A stretch of DNA of 6,395 bases. Source: Pseudomonadota bacterium (lineage in GTDB: Bacteria; Pseudomonadota; Alphaproteobacteria; Rhizobiales; Hyphomicrobiaceae). The notes beneath the pieces are model-generated. The model worked only from the letters and a program-made list of their open reading frames with translations. It was not told where the DNA came from and ran no database searches. Positions 1 to 5,981 of this stretch are shown here, one piece after another (positions within the stretch are counted from its first letter, which is position 1; every line of letters begins with the position of its first letter). A program made the translations under genes and the position numbers. The DNA is taken from the NCBI GenBank assembly GCA_023428365.1, contig JAEYYQ010000463.1, positions 1 through 6,395 of the forward strand. The letters run 5' to 3'.

Positions 1-125
1 TCGGCCTTTCGATCGCGCGAGACAAAGCCCATGTGTTCGCCGCAACTGGACAGCGGATCGCGACCGGACTGATCGAGCCGAAAAACGCACCAGCCGCCCG
101 CCGATATGCGGAGGCAGCGCTGTGA
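1..125 (+). CDS. ABC transporter ATP-binding protein, MalK/UgpC type (C-terminal end only)
   Basis: Reading from base 3, an open frame of 40 codons runs to a TGA at 123-125. It reads GLSIARDKAHVFAATGQRI and ends with YAEAAL. A beta-strand run followed by 'K-A-H-V-F-A-A-T-G-Q-R-I' is how the C-terminal regulatory (MOBE/TOBE) domain of MalK, UgpC and related sugar-importer ATPases ends. The Walker motifs lie upstream of the window and cannot be checked. The protein would energise the two permeases that follow from the cytoplasmic side. Its stop overlaps the GTG start of the next gene (GTGA, 122-125), so the two are probably translationally coupled. The order ATPase, permease, permease matches import operons of this class. 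Assignment to UgpC rather than another MalK-like ATPase is inferred from the phosphodiesterase at the end of the operon. Confidence 0.75.
   Translation, partial: GLSIARDKAHVFAATGQRIATGLIEPKNAPAARRYAEAAL
110..114 (+). promoter_or_regulatory. Ribosome binding site that fixes a GTG start
   Basis: GGAGG lies 7 bases before the GTG at 122, inside the end of the ATPase gene. It supports the GTG as the true start of the first permease, giving a GTGA overlap. Confidence 0.7.
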
Positions 126-1057
126 CCGTTCTGGCACCCGCGCTGACAGCGGTTCAAACGTCGCAAACATCAAAACGACGGACGGCGCAACGAGAAGCGC
201 GCACGGCGTGGTTTCTTGTGTCGCCGTTTCTCCTTGGATTGCTCCTGTTTCTTATCCTCCCCTGCCTCGGCGTGGTGATCATGGCATTCACCGACTGGCA
301 GCTGGGACAAAACACGATCCAATTCACCGGACTGCAAAACCTGACGGAACTGGCAACCGACGACGTTTTTCGCAAATCCGCGTCCAACACCTTGCTTTAT
401 GCAGCTCTCGTTACACCGGCGTCGGTTCTGCTGGGACTTTGGCTCGCCGTGCTCATTGAGAGTTCACCGATAGGCCGCGCATTTTTCCGGTCGGCATTCT
501 TTCTGCCGGTCGTCTCGACAACCGTCGCTATGGCTATTGTCTGGGAATTCCTGCTGCACCCGTCGCTAGGTCCCGTAAATGCGCTGCTGTCGCTCGCCGG
601 CATTCCACGCCAAAGCTTTCTCAATAATCCCGCAACGGTATTGCCGACTTTGGCGATGATCGGGATATGGGAAAACGCAGGCTATAACATGGTCCTGTTC
701 ATGGCGGGGCTGAAGGCCATTCCCCGCGATCTTTACGACGCTGCAGCAGTCGACGGCGCGCATCGACCCTATGAACGCTTCTGGACGGTGACATTTCCGC
801 TCCTCGGCCCGACGCTGCTGTTCATCGTCATCATTTCATTTCTGCGCTCATTCCGGGTGTTCGAGACCGTTACTGCGATCACTCAAGGCGGACCGCAACG
901 TGCTTCCGAGGTCATTCTCTTCACGATCTATCAGGAAGGATTCGTCTACTTCCGCGTCGGCTATGCCTCCGCGTTGACCGTGGCATTCGTCGTGATGCTG
1001 CTGACGTTGACCCTCATCAAGTTCCGTTTTCTCGATCGACGCGTGCATTACACATGA
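122..1057 (+). CDS. ABC transporter permease, MalF/UgpA type
   Basis: This 311-residue inner-membrane protein is one of two permeases of an importer of the carbohydrate/glycerol-3-phosphate (CUT1) class. A short basic N-terminus (about 1-28) leads into six hydrophobic segments, near residues 30-56, 89-112, 122-145, 172-197, 228-247 and 279-300. The EAA coupling loop that docks on the ATPase lies at 205-229 (YDAAAVDGA, then FPLLGP), with the conserved Gly at 212. A TQGGP motif at 254-258 is typical of UgpA/MalF-like permeases, and 311 residues fits UgpA better than the longer enterobacterial MalF. The GTG start is backed by GGAGG 7 bases upstream. The gene overlaps the ATPase by GTGA and the next permease by ATGA (1054-1057). 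Glycerol-3-phosphate or a glycerophosphodiester is the favoured substrate because a GpdQ-like enzyme closes the operon. A sugar cannot be excluded from this sequence. Confidence 0.9.
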   Translation: MTVLAPALTAVQTSQTSKRRTAQREARTAWFLVSPFLLGLLLFLILPCLGVVIMAFTDWQLGQNTIQFTGLQNLTELATDDVFRKSASNTLLYAALVTPASVLLGLWLAVLIESSPIGRAFFRSAFFLPVVSTTVAMAIVWEFLLHPSLGPVNALLSLAGIPRQSFLNNPATVLPTLAMIGIWENAGYNMVLFMAGLKAIPRDLYDAAAVDGAHRPYERFWTVTFPLLGPTLLFIVIISFLRSFRVFETVTAITQGGPQRASEVILFTIYQEGFVYFRVGYASALTVAFVVMLLTLTLIKFRFLDRRVHYT

Positions 1058-1878
1058 AGTGGATCGCAACTTTCTCCCGTCTCATCGTGCTTTGTGCGCT
1101 GGCGGTGGTGTTTCTCGCGCCGTTTGCCTACATGCTGGCCTTCTCACTCAAGTCGGCCAGCGAGATATTCAGCGGCAGCCTGTCTCTCATTCCACAGTCC
1201 TTTGAGGGACTATCCAATTATCCAAACGTCCTCATGCAACGGCCGCTGCTGCTCTATCTGATGAACGGCGCGATTGTCTGCGCCGCAATCCTCATCTTTC
1301 AATTGTTGTTTGCGCTACCGGCTGCATATGCGCTGGCCAAGCTGCGGTTTGCCGGCCGCGAGATCGTAATGGGATTGGTATTATTCGGGCTCCTTATCCC
1401 GATTCAGGTGACGGCATTGCCAATCTATGCGGGCTTTGCGCGGCTACAGGTGCTCGACACCTACGCGGCATTGATCCTGCCGTTTATCTCATCGGCATTT
1501 GCCGTGTTCCTGTTTCGCCAATTCTTTCGCACGATCCCCGATGATCTGCTCGATGCGGCACGACTGGACGGTCTCAGTGAGATCAGCATCGTGGTGCGCA
1601 TTCTTCTGCCGTTGACACTGCCAGCCGCGACGGCTTTCGGGATTTTCTCGGTCGTGTCGCATTGGAACGATCTGTTCTGGCCGCTCGTGGCCGTCCGTTC
1701 TCCGGAACTCAACACGCCGCCGCTTGGCCTCGTCTATTTCCGATCCGCAGAAGCCGGCGATCGATACGGCGAGTTGATGGCCGGCACCACGATCGTCACC
1801 GCACCACTCGTGCTAGCGTTCCTCGTGGCACAGCGACGTTTCATCGAAGGCATCAGCCTTGGGGCATTGAAGGGGTAA
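1054..1878 (+). CDS. ABC transporter permease, MalG/UgpE type
   Basis: This 274-residue protein is the partner permease, completing the inner-membrane channel. Hydrophobic segments lie near residues 8-30, 70-94, 104-126, 137-155, 188-203 and 243-260. The EAA loop is at 165-191 (LLDAARLDG, then ILLPLTLPA). It has the 'WNDLFWPL' motif at 204-211 and the characteristic MalG-family end RRFIEGISLGALKG (261-274). Length is normal for UgpE/MalG. The ATG overlaps the preceding stop (ATGA, 1054-1057). No strong Shine-Dalgarno is visible, so translation probably depends on coupling to the upstream gene. The TAA at 1876-1878 forms part of the ribosome binding site of the next gene. The substrate is not readable from the permease; the UgpE reading is inferred from context. 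Confidence 0.9.
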   Translation: MKWIATFSRLIVLCALAVVFLAPFAYMLAFSLKSASEIFSGSLSLIPQSFEGLSNYPNVLMQRPLLLYLMNGAIVCAAILIFQLLFALPAAYALAKLRFAGREIVMGLVLFGLLIPIQVTALPIYAGFARLQVLDTYAALILPFISSAFAVFLFRQFFRTIPDDLLDAARLDGLSEISIVVRILLPLTLPAATAFGIFSVVSHWNDLFWPLVAVRSPELNTPPLGLVYFRSAEAGDRYGELMAGTTIVTAPLVLAFLVAQRRFIEGISLGALKG

Positions 1879-1882
1879 GGAG
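1876..1882 (+). promoter_or_regulatory. Ribosome binding site overlapping a stop codon
   Basis: TAAGGAG contains the TAA stop of the permease gene and a Shine-Dalgarno core 7 bases before the GTG at 1890. It decides the start of the phosphoesterase. The same frame stays open back to an ATG at 1662, but that extension lies inside the permease gene. Confidence 0.7.
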
Positions 1883-1889
1883 CCAACGC

Positions 1890-2720
1890 GTGCTGAAAAT
1901 CCTGCAACTCACAGATTGCCATTTCGTCCCCAAGGGAGAAACAATATTTGGCAGCGAACCGCACCAACGGTTCGCAGCAGCGGTCGCCGACATCAATCGT
2001 CATCATCACGATGCCGAACTGTGCGTTGTCACCGGAGATCTTGCACACCACGCCGATCCACGCGCTTACGCCCTATTGAAAGAGACACTTGGTGAACTCT
2101 CGGTTCCCGTCCAACTCCTCGCGGGCAACCACGACGAGCGGGACGCATTATGTACGGCGTTCCCCGATCTCGCGGTCGATCAGAACGGTTTCGTTCAATC
2201 GATCCGCGATACGCGGGAGGGGCGATTTATTTTTCTCGATACCATCGATCCTGGCGTCCACACCGGCTTCTTCTGCGAGAAGCGACAGGATTGGCTTGCC
2301 AAGATGCTCGATGACAGCAGAGATCGGCCGGTGTTTCTGTTCATGCACCATCCGCCATTCGAGATCGCGCTCCCGCATCTCGATCAATACGTCATGACGA
2401 ACGGTGATGCTTTTGCCCGCGTCGTCGCAGGACATACGAATATTCGACACATCTTCTTTGGCCATGTTCACCGGCCGGTATGCGGAAGCTGGCGCGGCTT
2501 TGCGTTCTCCGCGCTCCGCGGCACAAACCATCAAAGCTGGCTGACATTCGAGAATACCCGCGCCAACATCTGCAGTCTTGAGCCACCGGCATACGCCGTG
2601 ATCTTCATCGATCGCGACCGCACGATCGTGCATTATCACGATTTTCTCGATGCCAATCCCAAGTTCATCTACGATCCGGACGCGCCAATCGAAGAGCAGG
2701 TTAAAAGACTGCCTACCTAG
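1890..2720 (+). CDS. Metallophosphoesterase, GpdQ/CpdA-like phosphodiesterase
   Basis: This 276-residue cytoplasmic enzyme (no signal peptide) belongs to the class III cyclic nucleotide phosphodiesterase/GpdQ group of calcineurin-like phosphoesterases, which hydrolyse phosphodiesters with a two-metal centre. All metal-binding motifs are visible: D9-x-H11, G49-D50, G79-N80-H81-D82, H153-H154-P-P and G191-H192-x-H194. The positions of D50 and N80, and the C-terminal run FIYDPDAPIEEQ, follow the layout I recall for Enterobacter GpdQ, a glycerophosphodiesterase; that comparison is from memory. The GTG start is chosen because TAAGGAG sits 7 bases upstream and the protein then begins at the first strand (LKILQLTDCH). 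The gene follows the permease by 11 bases and shares its operon, so the best guess is cleavage of an imported glycerophosphodiester to glycerol-3-phosphate and an alcohol. A cAMP phosphodiesterase (CpdA) role is the main alternative and motifs alone do not separate the two. Confidence 0.88.
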   Translation: MLKILQLTDCHFVPKGETIFGSEPHQRFAAAVADINRHHHDAELCVVTGDLAHHADPRAYALLKETLGELSVPVQLLAGNHDERDALCTAFPDLAVDQNGFVQSIRDTREGRFIFLDTIDPGVHTGFFCEKRQDWLAKMLDDSRDRPVFLFMHHPPFEIALPHLDQYVMTNGDAFARVVAGHTNIRHIFFGHVHRPVCGSWRGFAFSALRGTNHQSWLTFENTRANICSLEPPAYAVIFIDRDRTIVHYHDFLDANPKFIYDPDAPIEEQVKRLPT

Positions 2721-2724
2721 GCAG
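2709..2724 (+). terminator. Hairpin overlapping the phosphoesterase stop codon
   Basis: CTGCCT (2709-2714) and AGGCAG (2719-2724) form a perfect 6-base stem around a 4-base loop, extendable by one A-T pair. The TAG stop (2718-2720) lies in the loop and the start of the right arm. There is no T-run after it, so it is not a standard intrinsic terminator. It may protect the mRNA 3' end or add to the downstream hairpins. Confidence 0.3.
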
Positions 2725-2733
2725 CATCCACAT

Positions 2734-2750
2734 TGGCGCGAACAGCGCCA
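2734..2750. repeat. Inverted repeat in the convergent gap
   Basis: TGGCGC and GCGCCA pair perfectly around GAACA. The stem is short (6 pairs) but GC-rich. It lies between the convergent phosphoesterase and phnM genes and has no T-run on either side. Confidence 0.3.
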
Positions 2751-2778
2751 TCAACCTTCTCATGTCTTGGGATGCAGG

Positions 2779-2801
2779 ATCTCCGCCACAACGGCGGAGA
2801 T
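2779..2801. terminator. Probable bidirectional hairpin terminator between convergent genes
   Basis: ATCTCCGCC (2779-2787) and GGCGGAGAT (2793-2801) form a perfect 9-base stem with loop ACAAC. It lies 58 bases after the phosphoesterase stop and 72 bases past the end of phnM, so it could serve transcripts from both strands. Neither side has a clear T-run, so termination by this hairpin alone is uncertain. Confidence 0.5.
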
Positions 2802-2873
2802 GCTAATTCGTGAGCCGATTAACCGACGCTAAACGCGAGCCTGCTTGCGTCCATCATGTCGGCGAACGATGCG

Positions 2874-4079
2874 TCAGGCCGCTGCAGTGCGTGTGACGCC
2901 GAAGGACGGTTCGGCTTTGCTGCGCATGCGATCCGCGTCGGACAGATAGCGAATGCGCGCGTTGGTGATTGTCGCGACCACCACCGGGCCCTGGGCAGCT
3001 TCAGCGTCGATGAGCACGATGTCTGCCCGGCGGCCGGCTGCAAGTTCGCCGCGGTCATGCAGACCTAGGGCGCGTGCCGGATTGAGCGAGACTAGCGACC
3101 ACGCCTGTTCAATTGGAAGCGTTCCCGCCGCTGCAATCCGGAACGGCGCATTGAGCAATGCGGGGTAGTGATAATCCGATGCCAGGATGGAGCACATGCC
3201 TGCGGCGACCATCTCCATGGCTGATGGACAACCGGTATGGCTGCCGCCGCGCACGATGTTGGGCGCGCCGAATACAGTAACGTCACCAGCATCGACAGCC
3301 GATTTCGTTGCCGCCTCGGTCATCGGGAATTCAGCGATGTGCGCGCCGAGTTCGCGAAACCACGTGCGCTCGCTTTCCGTCCTGTCATCGTGCGACAGCA
3401 GTGGAATGCCCGCTTCCCTAGCCACTGCGGCAATGCGGGCAATCGATTGGGGAACCTCGTCGCGCCGGGCGTAGGTGCTATCGACGAGGGCGTTGAATTC
3501 CTCGAAAGTCAGCCTCGTCCGCTCGACCATGCGCGCGATCTTGCTGGCGCGGCCGAGGTCCTTGATGGTGCCGCTCATATGATCGTTGAAGGCGATGCAG
3601 CCGATGCGCCGTGTGCGGAGCCAATCGATGATCGTCTCTTCGGCGTCGAGATTGAACGTCTCGTGGCGCAGGTGATAGCGCGTGTCGCAACCGAGCTGCG
3701 GCCGTAGCCGCTCGGTGATCTCCAGCATGGCGCGCGCGTTTTCCGCGCCGCGCAGCCCCGGCTCCCACGACCACGTGACCCCATGGTAGGCCGTGGAAAT
3801 GCCGTAGGACAGCAGCAAGCGGTCCGTTTCGAGCATGGCGAGTTCCAGCGGGAACGCCACTCCGGGACGCGGTTCGATCTGCCGCTCGAAGGCATCGCCA
3901 TGGATGTCGACCAGACCCGGCAGCACCAGCAGGCCCGTCGCATCGATGATTGTGTCGGCGTCGGACGTATCAGCGCCGTCAAGGATGGTGCCTTTGCCGT
4001 CCACGTACTCGACGCCGAGGTCGCCGACGGTCAGACGGCCGTCACGCAGAATGCGATCGCCGCGAATAAGAGTGCGCAT
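2874..4079 (-). CDS. phnM: PhnM-family amidohydrolase (alpha-D-ribose 1-methylphosphonate 5-triphosphate diphosphatase family)
   Basis: This 401-residue cytoplasmic protein belongs to the PhnM branch of the amidohydrolase superfamily. In the C-P lyase pathway PhnM removes pyrophosphate from 5-triphosphoribosyl phosphonate. A small N-terminal beta domain (1-55) is followed by the metal-binding barrel: LPGLVDIHGD (53-62, H60-x-D62), HLRHE (136-140), NDH (165-167), SHDD (229-232), GAPNIVRGGSHTG (271-283) and SDYHYP (301-306). The C-terminal run NPARALGL (333-340) and DRGELAAGRRADIVL (342-356) is typical. The motif after the first histidine reads HGDAFERQ rather than the LHTDN type I recall for E. 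coli PhnM, so this may be a separate subfamily with a different substrate. The ATG at 4079 is chosen because the protein then begins with the usual first strand; the frame continues 57 codons upstream to 4250 but that part is unlike the family. The ribosome site is weak. The gene diverges from phnD and no phnG to phnL genes are in view. Confidence 0.88.
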   Translation of the reverse strand: MRTLIRGDRILRDGRLTVGDLGVEYVDGKGTILDGADTSDADTIIDATGLLVLPGLVDIHGDAFERQIEPRPGVAFPLELAMLETDRLLLSYGISTAYHGVTWSWEPGLRGAENARAMLEITERLRPQLGCDTRYHLRHETFNLDAEETIIDWLRTRRIGCIAFNDHMSGTIKDLGRASKIARMVERTRLTFEEFNALVDSTYARRDEVPQSIARIAAVAREAGIPLLSHDDRTESERTWFRELGAHIAEFPMTEAATKSAVDAGDVTVFGAPNIVRGGSHTGCPSAMEMVAAGMCSILASDYHYPALLNAPFRIAAAGTLPIEQAWSLVSLNPARALGLHDRGELAAGRRADIVLIDAEAAQGPVVVATITNARIRYLSDADRMRSKAEPSFGVTRTAAA

Positions 4080-4136
4080 ATCCGATCCGGTTCGTGCCCA
4101 AAGCCGGAACCTGTAGAGCGTGTGTTTGAAGGGTGC

Positions 4137-4154
4137 GTGACAGTCTGTTGATTG
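4137..4154 (-). promoter_or_regulatory. Possible Pho box facing phnM
   Basis: On the minus strand CAATCAA, 4 bases, CTGTCAC matches the paired 7-mer PhoB pattern (CTGTCAT, 4 bases, CTGTCAT) at 10 of 14 positions, with 6 of 7 in the second half. It lies 57 bases before the phnM start. I see no convincing -10 at the expected distance, so it is tentative. Confidence 0.25.
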
Positions 4155-4185
4155 CGCGCCGCCGTCGCGTACAGGCATGCCCCGA

Positions 4186-4203
4186 ACGTCACGCAACTGT
4201 CGT
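4186..4203 (+). promoter_or_regulatory. Possible Pho box and promoter for phnDCE
   Basis: ACGTCAC, 4 bases, CTGTCGT matches the PhoB pattern at 10 of 14 positions, 6 of 7 in the second half. A CTATCG at 4213-4218, 9 bases further on, shares its first four bases with the rhizobial -10 (CTATAT) and is about where a PhoB-dependent -10 is expected. It lies 100 bases before the phnD start. Control by phosphate starvation would fit the genes, but the match is imperfect. Confidence 0.35.
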
Positions 4204-4227
4204 TGATCACTGCTATCGCCATAGTGA

Positions 4228-4241
4228 GCGGATGGATCCGC
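4228..4241. repeat. Short palindrome in the phnD leader
   Basis: GCGGAT and ATCCGC pair perfectly around GG. It overlaps the right arm of a wider imperfect inverted repeat, GATCACTGC (4205-4213) and GCAGCGATC (4240-4248), with one mismatch. It lies between the proposed promoter and phnD. It may be an operator or leader structure, or chance. Confidence 0.2.
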
Positions 4242-4303
4242 AGCGATCACACGCGTTCTGCCGCAGCGAAAGCTTCGCGGACGCGCTCAAGAGGGAGTTC
4301 ACC

Positions 4304-5179
4304 ATGCTTCGCAGGACGTTTGTTGTCGGTTTGACTGCGGCAATCGCCGCTGCCGGTTCGATTGCTCCGCTGGCTGCGCAGGAAAAAATCCGTTTCGCCG
4401 TAACGGACGTCGATGGCCTTGAAGAACTGCAGCGCGGCTACGGGCCGTTCAAGGAAGCGTTTGAGAAGGCGACCGGCCTGAGCGTTGATTTCTTCCCGGT
4501 TTCCGGTCGCACCGCAGCCGTCGAAGCCATGGCAGCCGATCAGGTTGACTTCGTTCTCACCGGACCGGCCGAGTACGTCGTATTCAACGCGCGCATGAAA
4601 GCCCAGCCTGTCGTCGTCTGGGGCCGCCCGAATTATCGCTCGAGCCTGATCGTGCTGGACGAAAGCCCGATCAAGTCGCTTGCCGATCTGAAGGGTAAGA
4701 AGATCTCGTTCGGCGAGATCGGCTCGACGTCCCAGCACCTCGGCCCGGCCACCGTGCTTGCGGAAAACGGCCTGGGCTACAACAAGGACTACGAGGCGGT
4801 TTTCCTGAAGCTCAACGTTGCAGCTGAAGCCATGATCCGCGGCGACATTGCTGCCATCGGCATGAACCAGACGCATCTTGAACGCGTCGTGAAGGCTTTC
4901 CCGGACAAGAAGTTCCGCTCGCTCGGCGACGGCATCATCCTGCCGGACGATCTGATCGTGGCCTCGCCGAAGGTGAAGCCCGAAACCTTGGACAAGTTCC
5001 GCAAGGCGTTTCTCGATCACGCCGACACGGTCATGAAGGCCGTGATCTCCACCAAGGAAAATCGGAAGTTCGAGGGCGGCAAGTTCCTGGCCAACGTTTC
5101 GGACAAGGACTACGACGTCGTCCGCAATATGTATACCAACGTGGGCGTGAAGGAATTCACGAAGTTCATCGGAAACTAA
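4304..5179 (+). CDS. phnD: Phosphonate/phosphite/phosphate ABC transporter substrate-binding protein PhnD
   Basis: This 291-residue periplasmic protein captures a phosphonate-like ligand for the PhnC/PhnE importer. A signal peptide covers about residues 1-25 (MLRR, then a hydrophobic stretch, ending near PLAAQ). The mature protein has the PhnD-family features YGPFKEAFEKATG (46-58), ADQVDFVLTGPAEYVVF (78-94), the run SLADLKGKKISFGEIGSTSQ (125-144) and HLGP (145-148). The serine/threonine-rich STS at 141-143 corresponds to the oxyanion-binding loop of the family. Length is close to but slightly below that of E. coli PhnD. The ATG is chosen because GAGGGAG (4291-4297) lies 6 bases upstream and a signal peptide follows at once; the frame runs back to 4133 but that part lacks family character. 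The stop is 4 bases before the annotated phnC start. The ligand (phosphonate, phosphite or another small oxyanion) cannot be told from sequence alone. Confidence 0.92.
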   Translation: MLRRTFVVGLTAAIAAAGSIAPLAAQEKIRFAVTDVDGLEELQRGYGPFKEAFEKATGLSVDFFPVSGRTAAVEAMAADQVDFVLTGPAEYVVFNARMKAQPVVVWGRPNYRSSLIVLDESPIKSLADLKGKKISFGEIGSTSQHLGPATVLAENGLGYNKDYEAVFLKLNVAAEAMIRGDIAAIGMNQTHLERVVKAFPDKKFRSLGDGIILPDDLIVASPKVKPETLDKFRKAFLDHADTVMKAVISTKENRKFEGGKFLANVSDKDYDVVRNMYTNVGVKEFTKFIGN

Positions 5180-5183
5180 GGCG

Positions 5184-5981
5184 ATGTTGGATCGCCCCTC
5201 ACGCGTAGACTTCGTCGCGGGCGCCTCTGAGGCGCCCGCCATCGTTGTGTCGCAGCTCGTCAAGGCGTTCGGCCAAACTCGAGTTCTCGACGGTGTCGAT
5301 CTCACAGTATCGGCTGGACATGCGCTGGCGCTGATTGGCGCCAACGGTGCGGGCAAATCGACCTTGTTGCGTTGTCTCGTCCGCCTTACCGAGCCGACAT
5401 CGGGACGCATACAGATTCTCGGCAAAGACATCACCGCGGTTTCAGGCCGCGAACTGGCGCGATTGAGATCGCGCATGGGCGTCGTCTTCCAGCGCCATAA
5501 TCTCGTGCCGCGGTTGTCGGCGCTGTCCAATGTCATTCACGGCGTGCAGGCGCGCGAACGTGGCATCCGCACGTGGTCGCAAACGCTCGCGCGCGGGCCG
5601 GTGCGTGACGAGGCGATGTGGTGTCTCGAACGTGTCGGCCTGGCGGAGAAAGCTGGACAACGCGCGGATAGCTTGTCCGGTGGACAATCGCAGCGCGTGG
5701 CTATCGCGCGCATGCTGATGCAGCGACCGGAGATCGTCCTTGCCGATGAGCCCGACGCCAGTCTCGATCCGCGCTCGGGCGAGGATGTCATGGCGCTGCT
5801 CTATCAACTGTCGACGGACAGCCGGTTGCCCCTGGTCGTGATTTCTCATCGCATCGAGCACACGTTGCGTTTTTCCGATCGCATCGTGGGACTGGCTGGT
5901 GGCCGGATTGTCATGGATACGCCGTCGTGCGACGTTCGTCCGGAAGACCTCAGGGCGTTCTTTGTCGGAGTCGCCGCATGA
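5184..5981 (+). CDS. phnC: Phosphonate ABC transporter ATP-binding protein PhnC
   Basis: This 265-residue cytoplasmic ATPase powers the PhnDCE importer. All motifs are present: Walker A GANGAGKST (52-60), Q-loop Q103 (VVFQRHNLV), signature LSGGQSQR (164-171), Walker B IVLADE (184-189), D-loop SLDP (193-196) and H-loop H222. The segment at 121-150 (RERGIRTW, then RDEAMWCLERVGL) is the helical stretch usual for PhnC. The residue after the Walker B DEP is Asp (191), where I recall Ile or Val in other PhnC proteins. The start is uncertain: the ATG at 5184 has only a poor ribosome site and adds about 20 residues before the first strand (AIVVSQLVKAF), and this extension is encoded over a strong palindrome. 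A GTG at 5247 is an alternative. The gene overlaps phnE by ATGA (5978-5981). Confidence 0.92.
   Translation: MLDRPSRVDFVAGASEAPAIVVSQLVKAFGQTRVLDGVDLTVSAGHALALIGANGAGKSTLLRCLVRLTEPTSGRIQILGKDITAVSGRELARLRSRMGVVFQRHNLVPRLSALSNVIHGVQARERGIRTWSQTLARGPVRDEAMWCLERVGLAEKAGQRADSLSGGQSQRVAIARMLMQRPEIVLADEPDASLDPRSGEDVMALLYQLSTDSRLPLVVISHRIEHTLRFSDRIVGLAGGRIVMDTPSCDVRPEDLRAFFVGVAA
5217..5239 (+). repeat. Strong GC-rich palindrome at the phnD-phnC junction
   Basis: GCGGGCGCCTC (5217-5227) and GAGGCGCCCGC (5229-5239) are perfect inverted copies around a single T, giving in practice a 9-pair stem with a 5-base loop. It starts 37 bases after the phnD stop. Hairpins just after the binding-protein gene are known in other ABC operons (malE-malF, for example), where they stabilise the upstream mRNA and keep its expression above that of the membrane genes. 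There is no T-run after it, so full termination is unlikely. Confidence 0.6.
5967..5970 (+). promoter_or_regulatory. Ribosome binding site for phnE
   Basis: GGAG lies 7 bases before the ATG at 5978, inside the end of phnC, and supports the ATGA overlap start. Confidence 0.6.

Noticed and set aside
1662..1889. In-frame 76-codon extension of the phosphoesterase upstream to an ATG at 1662
   Set aside because: It lies inside the permease gene in another frame, is rich in Arg and His without family character, and a good ribosome site sits before the GTG at 1890.
3237..3707. 156-codon plus-strand frame inside phnM
   Set aside because: It is antisense to conserved PhnM motifs and has no ribosome site or family signal of its own.
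4220..4225. CATAGT as a -10 paired with TTGATC (4203-4208) as a -35 for phnD
   Set aside because: The spacer would be only 11 bases, far below the 16-18 needed for a standard promoter; the Pho-box plus CTATCG reading fits better.
4080..4250. 57-codon N-terminal extension of PhnM
   Set aside because: The extension has no similarity to the family, would cover the candidate Pho boxes and most of the divergent promoter region, and the ATG at 4079 gives a normal-length protein.
4133..4303. 57-codon N-terminal extension of PhnD
   Set aside because: It would bury the signal peptide inside the protein and ignore the strong ribosome site at 4291-4297.
4247..5536. 429-codon open frame on the minus strand
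   Set aside because: It is antisense to phnD and the start of phnC, both clear genes. The translation has no recognisable motif; long antisense frames are common in GC-rich coding DNA.
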